From RHLJ01 sp965242845 (GTDB lineage Bacteria > Bacteroidota > Rhodothermia > Balneolales > Balneolaceae): DNA of 64,000 bases. Shown here piece by piece: positions 7,728 to 16,073 of this stretch. Location: positions 62,001 to 126,000 of the forward strand of contig CBDETC010000001.1 of the NCBI GenBank assembly GCA_965242845.1. The letters are read 5' to 3'. A model generated the notes under the pieces. That model made no database searches and was not told the DNA's origin. It saw nothing but the letters and a program-made list of their open reading frames with translations. Both the position numbers and the translations under genes were made by a program. Position 1 is the stretch's first letter. Every line of letters begins with the position of its first letter.

Positions 7728-8449
7728 GACTCGGAGATTCTACTTTCAATACTAGAAATGATCTCCAGAGCTCCATTTTTAAACAACACGAGTTCAGGTA
7801 GAAATATATCGTAGGTCAGGAAATAGGCGTTTGCAACCCTGTTCTTGTAGTCTTGATCTGTAGTAGCGTACTCAAGAAACCCATTAAAATTGGTTCTTGA
7901 AATATAACCCTGCCACCACTCGTAGTTATTCTTCCAGTACATATAGTTGTCTTCGAAGTCTTTGGCTCTGAAGTTATCATCAACTTCGATTTCGAGTATT
8001 CTCTCTGTATAAAAATCGATGATGCTGGTCATTAGCGTATCCTGTATATGTTCGCTATTACTTCGAAATTCCCCAAGTAAGCTAAATCCTCTTCTATCCA
8101 TTGAAAATTCAGGGTAACCAAGAATTAAAAAGGCAGCTCTGGGATACAAGGCATAATCCTCTTTGGCTAGTGAATCACCTAATACTTTCCCGTACAAGTG
8201 ACGGGTTTCCTGGTGGAGTCCAAGGATTCGGTCAATATCTGCGATATCGTTTTGAAGATCGGCTTTAACGATTGAATAAATATTTAGTAGCTCTTTCTGA
8301 CTTTTTTTCTCTTCATTCCAATTGTTGATGGACACTGCAATCAAAATTCCGATAACAACTAAGATTATTTCTCCGATACCGTATAGCAAATAGGTGGTTA
8401 ATGACCCACCATCTGCATTGTCTCGCCGTAGTTTTCTTAAAAAATTCAT
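7724..8449 (-). CDS. DUF6090 family membrane protein
   Basis: 241 residues. The N-terminus has a short basic segment, then one transmembrane helix (YLLYGIGEIILVVIGILIAV) followed by the SINNWNEEKK motif that marks DUF6090 proteins of Bacteroidota-type bacteria. The remainder is a mostly helical domain predicted to lie on one side of the membrane. Function unknown. It lies 57 bases downstream of the LytTR regulator, last in the minus-strand operon that includes an ABC exporter, so a link to membrane signalling is possible but not shown. Confidence 0.85.
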   Translation of the reverse strand: MNFLRKLRRDNADGGSLTTYLLYGIGEIILVVIGILIAVSINNWNEEKKSQKELLNIYSIVKADLQNDIADIDRILGLHQETRHLYGKVLGDSLAKEDYALYPRAAFLILGYPEFSMDRRGFSLLGEFRSNSEHIQDTLMTSIIDFYTERILEIEVDDNFRAKDFEDNYMYWKNNYEWWQGYISRTNFNGFLEYATTDQDYKNRVANAYFLTYDIFLPELVLFKNGALEIISSIESRISES

Positions 8450-8506
8450 CGCCAGAAGTTAGTGCTGAAAACTCAACTTAAAAAGTAGATCTGTAATCCT
8501 TTAAAC

Positions 8507-9193
8507 TTAACCCTCAAAGTTCTTGAGAAGTTCGAGAAAGCCTTCCTTGAAGGTACTGCCAATGGGAATTTCCAGTCCAGAGATAAAAACGTGGTTATTT
8601 TCGATTTTTTCGATCCACTTAAGAGCGACCACATAGGATCTCTGTATCTGGGTAAAAGAGTTAGCAGGCAGTCCTTTCATGGCATCCCTGATACTTGTTC
8701 TTACCATTATTTTTCCATCAGAAGTGTAGTATTTAACATAATTACCATCACTTTCCAGGAAAAGTATGTCTTCGACCAGGACCTTCTTCTTTGAGTTTCC
8801 TGTATTCAGAAATACGAATTCTGTATATGCAGGGGATATATTTACCCGATCTTTTACTTTTTGAACAGCCTGTAAAAACCTTGAGAAATCGAAAGGTTTC
8901 AAGAGATAATCTATAGCGTTTACTTCGTAGCCCTGTAAGGCAAATTCGCTATAAGCGGTTGTAAATATGATGTTCGTTTTTTTTGGAAGAAGCTTAAGAA
9001 AATCAAAACCTGTTATCTCAGGCATATTGATATCTAAAAAGATTAAATCGATAGCATGATTTTCCAGGTAGTTTACAGCCTTTACTGGATCAACAAATGT
9101 TTCCCTTATATCAAGAAAATCTACCTTCTCAGCAAGATTTTGAATTATGGTCAAAGCATTTGGTTCATCATCAATAGCGATGCAGGATATCAT
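8507..9193 (-). CDS. LytTR-family response regulator
   Basis: 228 residues. The N-terminal receiver domain has the acidic pocket DDE (residues 8-10), the phospho-acceptor Asp54 in FLDINMP, and the Lys of YLLKPF. The C-terminal LytTR DNA-binding domain (residues about 130-228) has the characteristic ILFLESDGNYVKYY and FTQIQRSYVV segments. It overlaps the upstream histidine kinase gene by 4 bases and forms the LytS/LytR-type pair. Likely target: its own operon, including the ABC-2/peptidase fusion. Confidence 0.93.
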   Translation of the reverse strand: MISCIAIDDEPNALTIIQNLAEKVDFLDIRETFVDPVKAVNYLENHAIDLIFLDINMPEITGFDFLKLLPKKTNIIFTTAYSEFALQGYEVNAIDYLLKPFDFSRFLQAVQKVKDRVNISPAYTEFVFLNTGNSKKKVLVEDILFLESDGNYVKYYTSDGKIMVRTSIRDAMKGLPANSFTQIQRSYVVALKWIEKIENNHVFISGLEIPIGSTFKEGFLELLKNFEG

Positions 9194-10239
9194 GAGTCTA
9201 GTTCCAGTTGTAAAGTGGTTGTGAAAATCCCATCTATTTCTTGAGCTTCAAATACGTATTTGTCCGGATAAATTAAAGAGAGTCGTTCTTCTAAGTTAGT
9301 TAATCCGATTCCGCTTGAAGGGATATTCGTTTCTTTCGCTATAGTATTCCTGGAAGTAAGCCGAAGTTTATGTTCATTCAACTCAATATTGATGGATATA
9401 AAGCTTTCTTTGGAAGGATTGATTCCATATTTGAATGCATTTTCTATAACAGGGATCAGTAATAACGGGGTAATACTAAATGATGTTAGAGCCTTTTCGG
9501 GGATATCAATGGAGAACTCAATTGTATCTGTTTCAGTAGCTCTAAGAGTCTGGAGCTCTACATATTTGTTTATGAATTCGATTTCTTTTCCCAGGCTTAC
9601 TCTTTCTTCACCAGCATCTTCCAGATTGTACCTCATCAAGGTACCCAACTTTGTAATTGCTTCAGCAGTATTCGGACTGTCTTCCTGAAGAGCAAGAGCA
9701 TAAATATTATTCAGGGTGTTAAACAAAAAGTGAGGGTCTACCTGGGTTTTAAGAAATGCGAGCTTCATTTCAGAACGCTCGGATTTAAGACGTTCAATAA
9801 AGGTCAGATTGATCAACCAGTCTTTTGTGAATTTATAAGCGAAGGATAAGAGGAAGCCTAAGAAAATTCCTCCGGATACAGCATATTTACCGAAAAGAAT
9901 CTGTATAAAAGTGAGTATCTCGGGATCATGTGAATCATTAAGCACAAAAAGGTGAAAAAGAGATCGGAGAACTTCGATAACTGCTACCGTAGCAATCATT
10001 GCTCCTATATATCCTAACCATCGTTTTTGTTTTAAAAAAGCGGGTATTAAGACAAAAGCATTGAAGTAGAAAGTGAGAGGAAAAGCCAGGAAATTCATTC
10101 GAATAATATTCTTTGTCTTTTCATCTATTGAAGTTCCCATTCCCGCTTCCATAAACCATATAAAGAGAACAAATAAAACAATATGAACTACTGCTTCGGT
10201 GGTATGATTCTTGAAAATATTTGAAAGTAATTTTCTCAT
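9190..10239 (-). CDS. LytS-like sensor histidine kinase
   Basis: 349 residues. Four hydrophobic segments in the first 140 residues form the membrane sensor. The His_kinase core follows, with FLKTQVDPHFLFNTLNNIYAL (phospho-acceptor His170), and a C-terminal HATPase with the N box in PVIENAFKYG and a G box in SSGIGLTNLEERL. No periplasmic ligand domain is apparent, so it may sense the membrane or the partner transporter. The ATG overlaps the stop of the permease-peptidase gene (ATGA), and its end overlaps the LytTR gene by 4 bases. Confidence 0.92.
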   Translation of the reverse strand: MRKLLSNIFKNHTTEAVVHIVLFVLFIWFMEAGMGTSIDEKTKNIIRMNFLAFPLTFYFNAFVLIPAFLKQKRWLGYIGAMIATVAVIEVLRSLFHLFVLNDSHDPEILTFIQILFGKYAVSGGIFLGFLLSFAYKFTKDWLINLTFIERLKSERSEMKLAFLKTQVDPHFLFNTLNNIYALALQEDSPNTAEAITKLGTLMRYNLEDAGEERVSLGKEIEFINKYVELQTLRATETDTIEFSIDIPEKALTSFSITPLLLIPVIENAFKYGINPSKESFISINIELNEHKLRLTSRNTIAKETNIPSSGIGLTNLEERLSLIYPDKYVFEAQEIDGIFTTTLQLELDS

Positions 10240-13200
10240 AGCTCGCCTATGATAATGGTATTATTGGAATAATTTTGTTCGATAAGCTTTCGATGGGGAT
10301 CAATGGTAAGTCTAACAGGTCTTCTATCAACAACTAATGTGAGCGAGGTGTTTGCAGAAGTAGCCTTTATTCTTTCTTGCGCAATTACAGCTCCTGCTTC
10401 ATCATAGAATTCTATTTCAATGTAATCATTGAGGGGTAGCGGAGAGCTTTCCATGCTCGGTTCTTCATTTCGAAATTTTTCAAAAAGGATATCCACTTCT
10501 ACTTCAAAAACACTATTTCCTACATCTCGAACTTGGTAATCGCCTATTGAGCTCTCATAAAGAGTTACCTCTTTAAATAAATCTGTGATTAAATAGGATA
10601 ATGAATCCGGTATTTCGTCCTCTAAATGCTCAATAAAATCAAAAGAAGTGGGATATAAGCTATCGTTTCGAGCATATCTTTGGAAGAAATTCTGAACTAT
10701 ATCACTAAAAACACCGGGCTCTAAATGGTCTTTTAATGACTGTAAAGCCAATAATCCTTTTGAATAGGTGACTAAGGCTTCATCAGAGCTTGCAACAGCT
10801 AGTGGCGACTCTTTGGAGTTTCTTCCTCGCTGATTGAAGTACCTATTGCGAATCAAATCAAGGTATAGTTGCTTTTTCTCTATGCCATACTCTTTTTCCA
10901 AAACCTGTACTGCAGTAAACTCTGCAAAGCTTTCTGTAAGGAATCTGCTTCCTAATCCTTCAGCCGGAATAATCTGGTGCCCCCACCATTGGTGAGCAAC
11001 TTCATGAGAGGTTAGTCGGAACACATCATCGAATCGATTTTCACTGCTATCCTGTTTGCTAAAAAAGCCTGCAAATTCTGAGTATGGCAATGTATAAGCG
11101 AACGATTGTGCAAAACTCCCATATGATTTCGAGAACTCGATAATTCGCAATTCACTAAACGGATAATCTCCAAAATGGGTAGTAGAATAATTAATGGTAG
11201 ATTTCATGGCCTTCATCATCCTATCCAGATTAAATGTGTGAGTTGGATGATGGAAGATTTTTAAATCTATCCCAGAAATGGAGTCTTCATAGACAGCAAA
11301 TCTACCTGATTGAATGGGAATACCGTTTCGGATGCTTTTTTCTGATTTGTAGCTAAAGTATGAACGACCGTCTTTTTCCCAGCTTTGGATAAGTTTGCCA
11401 GGTGCAAATGCTACCTGATCGATTGATGTACTTATGACGATTTCTGTATCCATCAGATCTACAAACTTCCCTACATAGCTATTCTTTGAAGTCAGTGGAT
11501 CGTTGGGAGTAAGTACTTCCTTTGAAGCTCCTATGTCCGGATAACCGATGATTGGAAAATCGGCCAGGAAGAATGCTCCGTTTGAAAGCACTTTACTATT
11601 TTCTGCAAACCAGTTTTCTGGAGATTCAATCATATCAAAGGCTATTCTAACACTATCATCAGGTTGTAAACCTTTGTCCAAAACCAGTATATCATAGCGC
11701 AGAATAGAATCTCTTTCAAAGAATTGGAATGAATTGGAAGGCAAATCTCTGAGGCTCACACCATCAGGATAAGACAGCATGAGGGTGTCCATCGGTTCTG
11801 TAGATTTATTGACAAATAAGAGTGAACCTGTTCCGACAGAACTTCTATTCTCTGGAAAAATATCTATTTGCATAGATATACCAGATAACCTCGGCTGATC
11901 CAGGTTTTCTAAATGAGCAATTCTTTTTGCTGCGACAACCTTTCTCTGTGAAAGCTCTTCCGTAGTTATGCTTTCCTCTGGTAGGTATATGTATCTGGAT
12001 ATTGTTGCTCCAATAGCAGTAAAAGTGAAAACAATAATCACGAGGTACATAGTGATCTGTCTGGTAACTCTTTTTTTTGCCAACAAAACTCGCTCTTTGA
12101 TCGAAAAAACCAGTCCTCGTTGCGCGAATAAATAGGAAATAAGAAGGAGCAATATTCCAAAGAAGAGCCAATACAACTTGTGAGCCAGAAATGATCGGAC
12201 GGATGAATCGTATCCGGAAAGATCAGAATATTGAGGTACTATCCCCCAGTTGAAAATGAAAATACCCTTGCTGATGCCTATACTTTCTATTCCGCTGAGC
12301 CCAAAACTAATGAGGATTAACCCAAAAAAGCCTACATACTGGTTTGGGATGATGGTTTGAATAAATAATGCTGCCATCGCCCAAATAATCTGCCCAATGA
12401 ACAAGAGTCCATATACCTGAAAGAAGTATTGCTGAAGTTCAAAATTAGTATAGCCTCTCCACAGCTGAACAGTGATCCCACCAAGAATGATGAGAGAAAG
12501 CAATACGACCTGGAGTTTCACCAGAGTGAAAAACTTCGACAGTAAAAGAGAAGCAGAAGAAACTGAGCTTGTATCAACAAGACCATCCATTTTGGTTCGT
12601 CGGTCTTTGTGAATCAAAAAGCCAGCGTAAAGAAAGGTGATTACCATTACAATGAATGAGAAGAACAGAGAAGGAAGGAGGAGCATCACCTGTGTTAAGG
12701 GATAAATTCTCGTAGTGTATTCAGGATTCACCTGGCCTAACAAAAGAATCATAAATAATAAGCTCACCAGCATTAGAACAATGAATGTTCTGCTTCTGAT
12801 TATAGATCGGAATTGAAATCCAGAGAGCTCCAGCGAGGTTTGAAGCCAGAATGGAAAGATTGAATTGATCGTCCAATTAGTTTGCGATCGGCGCTCTCTC
12901 TGTTTAGATGAGTAATTAGCAATAAAGGGAACTCGAAACTGCTTTGCATTGTGATTCAATTCAAAACCAAGATAGGTGGCGATTCCAGTTATCACAGCTA
13001 TTGAAAGCCAAATCACTCTATTCAAGACTAAGTCGCTTGAGATTGGAACCATTGAAGAATTAATTTCAGATACTGTCCATAACCCTGTTGATACTATCAC
13101 AGCAGCCCCACCAAATGGGTCTAATAATGCTATGGTGTCCATATTCTCCGGGCCCGAAAAGATGAACAGGAGAGCTCTTCGGAGAACAAATAAAAGGATT

Positions 13201-13760
13201 ACCGTAATGAAACCAGCATGCAAGCTTCTTGATAATGAGACCACAAAAAAAACGATAATTCCCATCCAGAATAGATTGAAGATAGCGATCGACAAAAACG
13301 GGAATACGTAATAGGCTAATATATTAGGGCCAACCAGATTTGGGTTTATACCGGGGACAACGGTTCCAAGAAACAAGCCTGTTGTTAGAAGTAATAGAAT
13401 GATACTTACTATGAAACAGCCACTTAAAAACTTTCCTGCTAAATAGGAGAGTTTATTAATTGGAAAGGAATATAATAAGTGAAAGGTGTTTGACTGAACA
13501 TCTCTATATACTGATCCTCCGATAAAGATTGGGAGCAAGAAAAGTGCAAATAATTGAGTATCAAAAAAGAAGCTAAAAAGGTTCAAAGAACTATTTGCAA
13601 AGGGTTTTGCACCTAATTTCACTAGCTGTTCGCCAACTATATCTGCGGAAAGAGCCATTATCCCAAATCCCATGAATAAGAACAGGCTTGCAAACACATA
13701 CAGTATCGGACTTCTGAACCAATACCGGAGTTCATAACTAAATATTCTCCAAATATTCAT
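10236..13760 (-). CDS. ABC-2 type permease fused to an M1-family aminopeptidase
   Basis: About 1174 residues from the ATG at 13758-13760, which has a strong GGAGGAG site; the ATG 24 bases upstream lies inside the ATPase gene and is less likely. The first half is an ABC-2 permease with about a dozen membrane segments in two blocks (residues about 10-260 and 320-590). After a further membrane segment comes a large extracytoplasmic domain with M1 zinc-peptidase features: His919-Glu920-x2-His923 in SHEVAHQWWGH and a downstream Glu943 in FLTESFAEF. The usual GAMEN box is not obvious. It forms an exporter with the ATPase just upstream. Such permease-peptidase fusions recur in Bacteroidota; substrate unknown. 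Confidence 0.88.
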   Translation of the reverse strand: MNIWRIFSYELRYWFRSPILYVFASLFLFMGFGIMALSADIVGEQLVKLGAKPFANSSLNLFSFFFDTQLFALFLLPIFIGGSVYRDVQSNTFHLLYSFPINKLSYLAGKFLSGCFIVSIILLLLTTGLFLGTVVPGINPNLVGPNILAYYVFPFLSIAIFNLFWMGIIVFFVVSLSRSLHAGFITVILLFVLRRALLFIFSGPENMDTIALLDPFGGAAVIVSTGLWTVSEINSSMVPISSDLVLNRVIWLSIAVITGIATYLGFELNHNAKQFRVPFIANYSSKQRERRSQTNWTINSIFPFWLQTSLELSGFQFRSIIRSRTFIVLMLVSLLFMILLLGQVNPEYTTRIYPLTQVMLLLPSLFFSFIVMVITFLYAGFLIHKDRRTKMDGLVDTSSVSSASLLLSKFFTLVKLQVVLLSLIILGGITVQLWRGYTNFELQQYFFQVYGLLFIGQIIWAMAALFIQTIIPNQYVGFFGLILISFGLSGIESIGISKGIFIFNWGIVPQYSDLSGYDSSVRSFLAHKLYWLFFGILLLLISYLFAQRGLVFSIKERVLLAKKRVTRQITMYLVIIVFTFTAIGATISRYIYLPEESITTEELSQRKVVAAKRIAHLENLDQPRLSGISMQIDIFPENRSSVGTGSLLFVNKSTEPMDTLMLSYPDGVSLRDLPSNSFQFFERDSILRYDILVLDKGLQPDDSVRIAFDMIESPENWFAENSKVLSNGAFFLADFPIIGYPDIGASKEVLTPNDPLTSKNSYVGKFVDLMDTEIVISTSIDQVAFAPGKLIQSWEKDGRSYFSYKSEKSIRNGIPIQSGRFAVYEDSISGIDLKIFHHPTHTFNLDRMMKAMKSTINYSTTHFGDYPFSELRIIEFSKSYGSFAQSFAYTLPYSEFAGFFSKQDSSENRFDDVFRLTSHEVAHQWWGHQIIPAEGLGSRFLTESFAEFTAVQVLEKEYGIEKKQLYLDLIRNRYFNQRGRNSKESPLAVASSDEALVTYSKGLLALQSLKDHLEPGVFSDIVQNFFQRYARNDSLYPTSFDFIEHLEDEIPDSLSYLITDLFKEVTLYESSIGDYQVRDVGNSVFEVEVDILFEKFRNEEPSMESSPLPLNDYIEIEFYDEAGAVIAQERIKATSANTSLTLVVDRRPVRLTIDPHRKLIEQNYSNNTIIIGEL

Positions 13761-13761
13761 A

Positions 13762-14658
13762 TTACTCCTCCACCGTTTGTTCATTTAGTTTGGCAAAATA
13801 AGCGTCCTCAAGTGTGGCCTCCGCCTTCAAAAAATCCGCGGATGGTTTAGAGGATGAATAAACTCGTATAGCTAACTTATTATCATGGGTGAAGGCTGTA
13901 GATAGAACATGGTATTGGTCTTCCAGAGAATCTTTTAAATCAGGAGAAACAGTACACTCCCAGATCTTTCCTTCAATCTCTTTGACAAGGTCTAGGGGAG
14001 GGCCTGAGACTAGAACTTTCCCTTCATTGATCATAGCAAGGTTATTACATAAATCAGTTACGTCATCTACTAAATGCGTTGAGAAGATTACTACCGTTTC
14101 CTGGCTTATTTCTCGAAGGAGGTTTAAAAAACGTTTTCTTTCAGCTGGGTCTAGTCCTGCCGTTGGCTCATCCACAATAATGAGTTTTGGATCATTTAAG
14201 AGCAATTGAGCTATTCCAAATCGTCGTCTCATGCCACCAGAATAATCGCTTACATACTTTTCTCTTACATCGAATAAATTTGTTAGCTCCAATACTTCCT
14301 GGATTTTGATTGCTCGTTCTTTCCGTGAAAGTATTCCCTTCAGGATGGCAAAATAATCGAGTAGGCTATTCGCACTTTCTTTGGGATAGACCCCAAACTC
14401 CTGGGGGAGATATCCAAGCACTTTTCTTAGTGCTAATGGTTCTTCCAGGATATTTATGCTATCGAAGTTGAGCGAACCCCTGTCAGGTTGTTGTAATGTG
14501 GCTATGGTTCGCATCAGGCTTGATTTACCTGCACCATTTGGGCCAAGTAACCCAAACATTCCGGTTCCAATGTTTAGGGAAATGTTTTGCAAAGCAGCAA
14601 CTCCATTTGGGTACGTCTTACTCAGATTCTCAATTTGTAATATGCTCATACTATTCAT
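13762..14658 (-). CDS. ABC transporter ATP-binding protein
   Basis: 298-residue ATPase of the ABC-2 exporter class. Walker A is GLLGPNGAGKSS, the signature is YSGGMRRRFG, Walker B is LIIVDEPTAGLDP, and a switch His sits in FSTHLVDD. The C-terminal extension of about 70 residues is typical of exporters of this type. Start: MNSMSILQIENL offers ATGs at 14658 and 14649. First gene of the operon ABC ATPase, permease-peptidase, LytS, LytTR, DUF6090. About 190 bases separate it from the divergent gene at 14853, so the operon promoter lies there; I see no clear repeat or operator in that gap. Confidence 0.93.
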   Translation of the reverse strand: MNSMSILQIENLSKTYPNGVAALQNISLNIGTGMFGLLGPNGAGKSSLMRTIATLQQPDRGSLNFDSINILEEPLALRKVLGYLPQEFGVYPKESANSLLDYFAILKGILSRKERAIKIQEVLELTNLFDVREKYVSDYSGGMRRRFGIAQLLLNDPKLIIVDEPTAGLDPAERKRFLNLLREISQETVVIFSTHLVDDVTDLCNNLAMINEGKVLVSGPPLDLVKEIEGKIWECTVSPDLKDSLEDQYHVLSTAFTHDNKLAIRVYSSSKPSADFLKAEATLEDAYFAKLNEQTVEE

Positions 14659-14852
14659 CCTTGAGTTTTGTGTTAGCTAAGAGTACTGAGCTGATTTTAT
14701 CTTAGAAAAAGAATGGGGCAGGGGTAAAGATTTATGGTATAAACTTTCTGATTTGTGTTGTGAAGAAATTTCCGAAGGTTTTTTCTTTTTTCAGCGTCTA
14801 AAGGATTAGAGACAAAAATCACATATAAGATTTAACTAATACTTAAAAGAGA

Positions 14853-15272
14853 ATGAAAACACATCAAATAGTTAGAAGGGCATTACTCACCACATTGTTT
14901 GTACTGGGAACGGTTATTTATACAAATGCCCAACCCCCTCAAGGTCAAAGAGGTATGCCTCAAATCGATTTCGAAAAGATTGCAGAATCTCAGGTTGCCT
15001 GGTTTTCGGAGAATTTTGAAATGACTGAAGAGCAAACCAAAAGAATCACTGATCTTCACAATGAACATGCAGAGCAAAGGAAAGAAGTCTTTGAATCTGG
15101 CTTGTCCCCAAGAGATGAGAAATTCAAAGAGCAAATGGATGCATTGAATATAGCGATGCAAGCAAGTCTGCAAGAGGTATTAACCGAAGAGCAATGGAAA
15201 AGTTTTGAAGAGAAAAAAGAGGAATACGATGAATTGAGCAGACCTCGAAGACCCCGGAGAGGAAGAAATTAG
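14853..15272 (+). CDS. small secreted Spy/CpxP-like protein
   Basis: 139 residues with a Sec signal peptide (about residues 1-27, ending TNAQ). The mature part is helical and charged, with two LTxxQ-like stretches: MTEEQTKRI (residues about 57-65) and LTEEQWKSF. It ends in an Arg/Pro-rich tail (RPRRPRRGRN). The pattern is that of periplasmic Spy/CpxP-type heavy-metal or misfolding stress proteins, though no firm family hit can be claimed from sequence inspection. Monocistronic, and followed by an intrinsic terminator. Confidence 0.7.
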   Translation: MKTHQIVRRALLTTLFVLGTVIYTNAQPPQGQRGMPQIDFEKIAESQVAWFSENFEMTEEQTKRITDLHNEHAEQRKEVFESGLSPRDEKFKEQMDALNIAMQASLQEVLTEEQWKSFEEKKEEYDELSRPRRPRRGRN

Positions 15273-15317
15273 CATAGATGGAAAAGACTTCAAGTTAGCA
15301 CTTGATGTACCCCAGAA

Positions 15318-15364
15318 AAGCCACCCCCTATAACCTATCATCCTCGGGGGTGGCTTATTTTTAC
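15318..15364 (+). terminator. intrinsic terminator after the Spy-like gene
   Basis: Perfect 11-bp stem (AAGCCACCCCC at 15318-15328 with GGGGGTGGCTT at 15346-15356), 17-base loop, then a T-rich run ATTTTTA. Confidence 0.9.
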
Positions 15365-15466
15365 ATAAATTCACCTTATATCTCGCTGAAGCCCACAAAG
15401 TTGATTGGATGACACTTCTTCAACTACTACTTTCTTAGTAGCAACCCCTTCATCAATCAATTTATC

Positions 15467-15919
15467 ATGAAAAATGCAATACTACTTTTTTCAGCTCTTG
15501 CTTTACTTGTAGTTACTTCAGTCAATTTGCTTAAGGTTGATAGTGAACAAGAAGCCATCAAAGACCTGCTAATGACAGGCTATATTCATGGAGCTTTTAA
15601 TGAACTGAATCCCGAAGCGATGGAAAAAACCTTCCATAAAGACTTTGCCATTTTCTCCGCTGGGCAAAATGGAGAAATTAGCCGGTATCCTATAGCAAAT
15701 TGGGTAGAAAGCACAAAGCGGACAAAGAGTGATCCAGATTTTAATCCCGAGAATAATAAGTGGGATCACAAATTTTCATCAGTGGATGTGACAGGCAATT
15801 CAGCTTCAGTAAAATTAGAGTTGTACAGAGACGGAGAACTTGTTTACACCGATTATCTTTCTTTACTAAAGTTTGAGGATGATTGGAAAGTCGTAGCTAA
15901 GGTGTATTACCGCCACTAG
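15467..15919 (+). CDS. secreted NTF2-like (putative lumazine-binding) protein
   Basis: 150 residues. A short hydrophobic N-terminal leader (residues about 3-22) is followed by an NTF2-like domain: AIKDLLMTGYIHGAFNELNPEAM, FHKDFAIFS, and the C-terminal beta strands YTDYLSLLKFEDDWKVVAKVYY. This matches the putative lumazine-binding or SnoaL-like group of small NTF2 proteins. Proteins of this type are usually exported in this phylum and have no established activity. Followed by a 17-bp perfect inverted repeat. Confidence 0.8.
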   Translation: MKNAILLFSALALLVVTSVNLLKVDSEQEAIKDLLMTGYIHGAFNELNPEAMEKTFHKDFAIFSAGQNGEISRYPIANWVESTKRTKSDPDFNPENNKWDHKFSSVDVTGNSASVKLELYRDGELVYTDYLSLLKFEDDWKVVAKVYYRH

Positions 15920-15940
15920 ACATCGGATAATTAGTTTTGA

Positions 15941-15986
15941 TAGTTAATGGTTATTGGGAGAGTAATTCACCAATAACCATTAACTA
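15941..15986. repeat. 17-bp perfect inverted repeat (hairpin)
   Basis: Arms 15941-15957 and 15970-15986 are perfect reverse complements around a 12-base loop. The AT-rich stem contains the core GTTAATGGT/ACCATTAAC, which also occurs in the hairpin at 46193-46248. There is no T run directly after it, so it is a weak candidate terminator. Confidence 0.8.
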
Positions 15987-16038
15987 ATAAAGCGTAAGGT
16001 CAATAAATGACTATTGTGTAGTAATTTATGTTACTTTT

Positions 16039-16073
16039 AAAAAAGGGAGCCTTTCTACAGAGCTCCTTTTTTT
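16039..16073 (-). terminator. intrinsic terminator overlapping the end of the GMC gene
   Basis: Read on the minus strand, an A-rich GGAGC stem arm lies inside the last codons of the GMC oxidoreductase, the stop codon is in the loop, and GCTCCC plus TTTTTT follows. Because the flanks are A-rich and T-rich it could also work for plus-strand transcripts. Confidence 0.75.

Noticed and set aside
14659..14852. Possible riboswitch or attenuator between the divergent ABC and Spy-like genes
   Set aside because: No stable stem or terminator-like hairpin is visible; likely just the two promoters.
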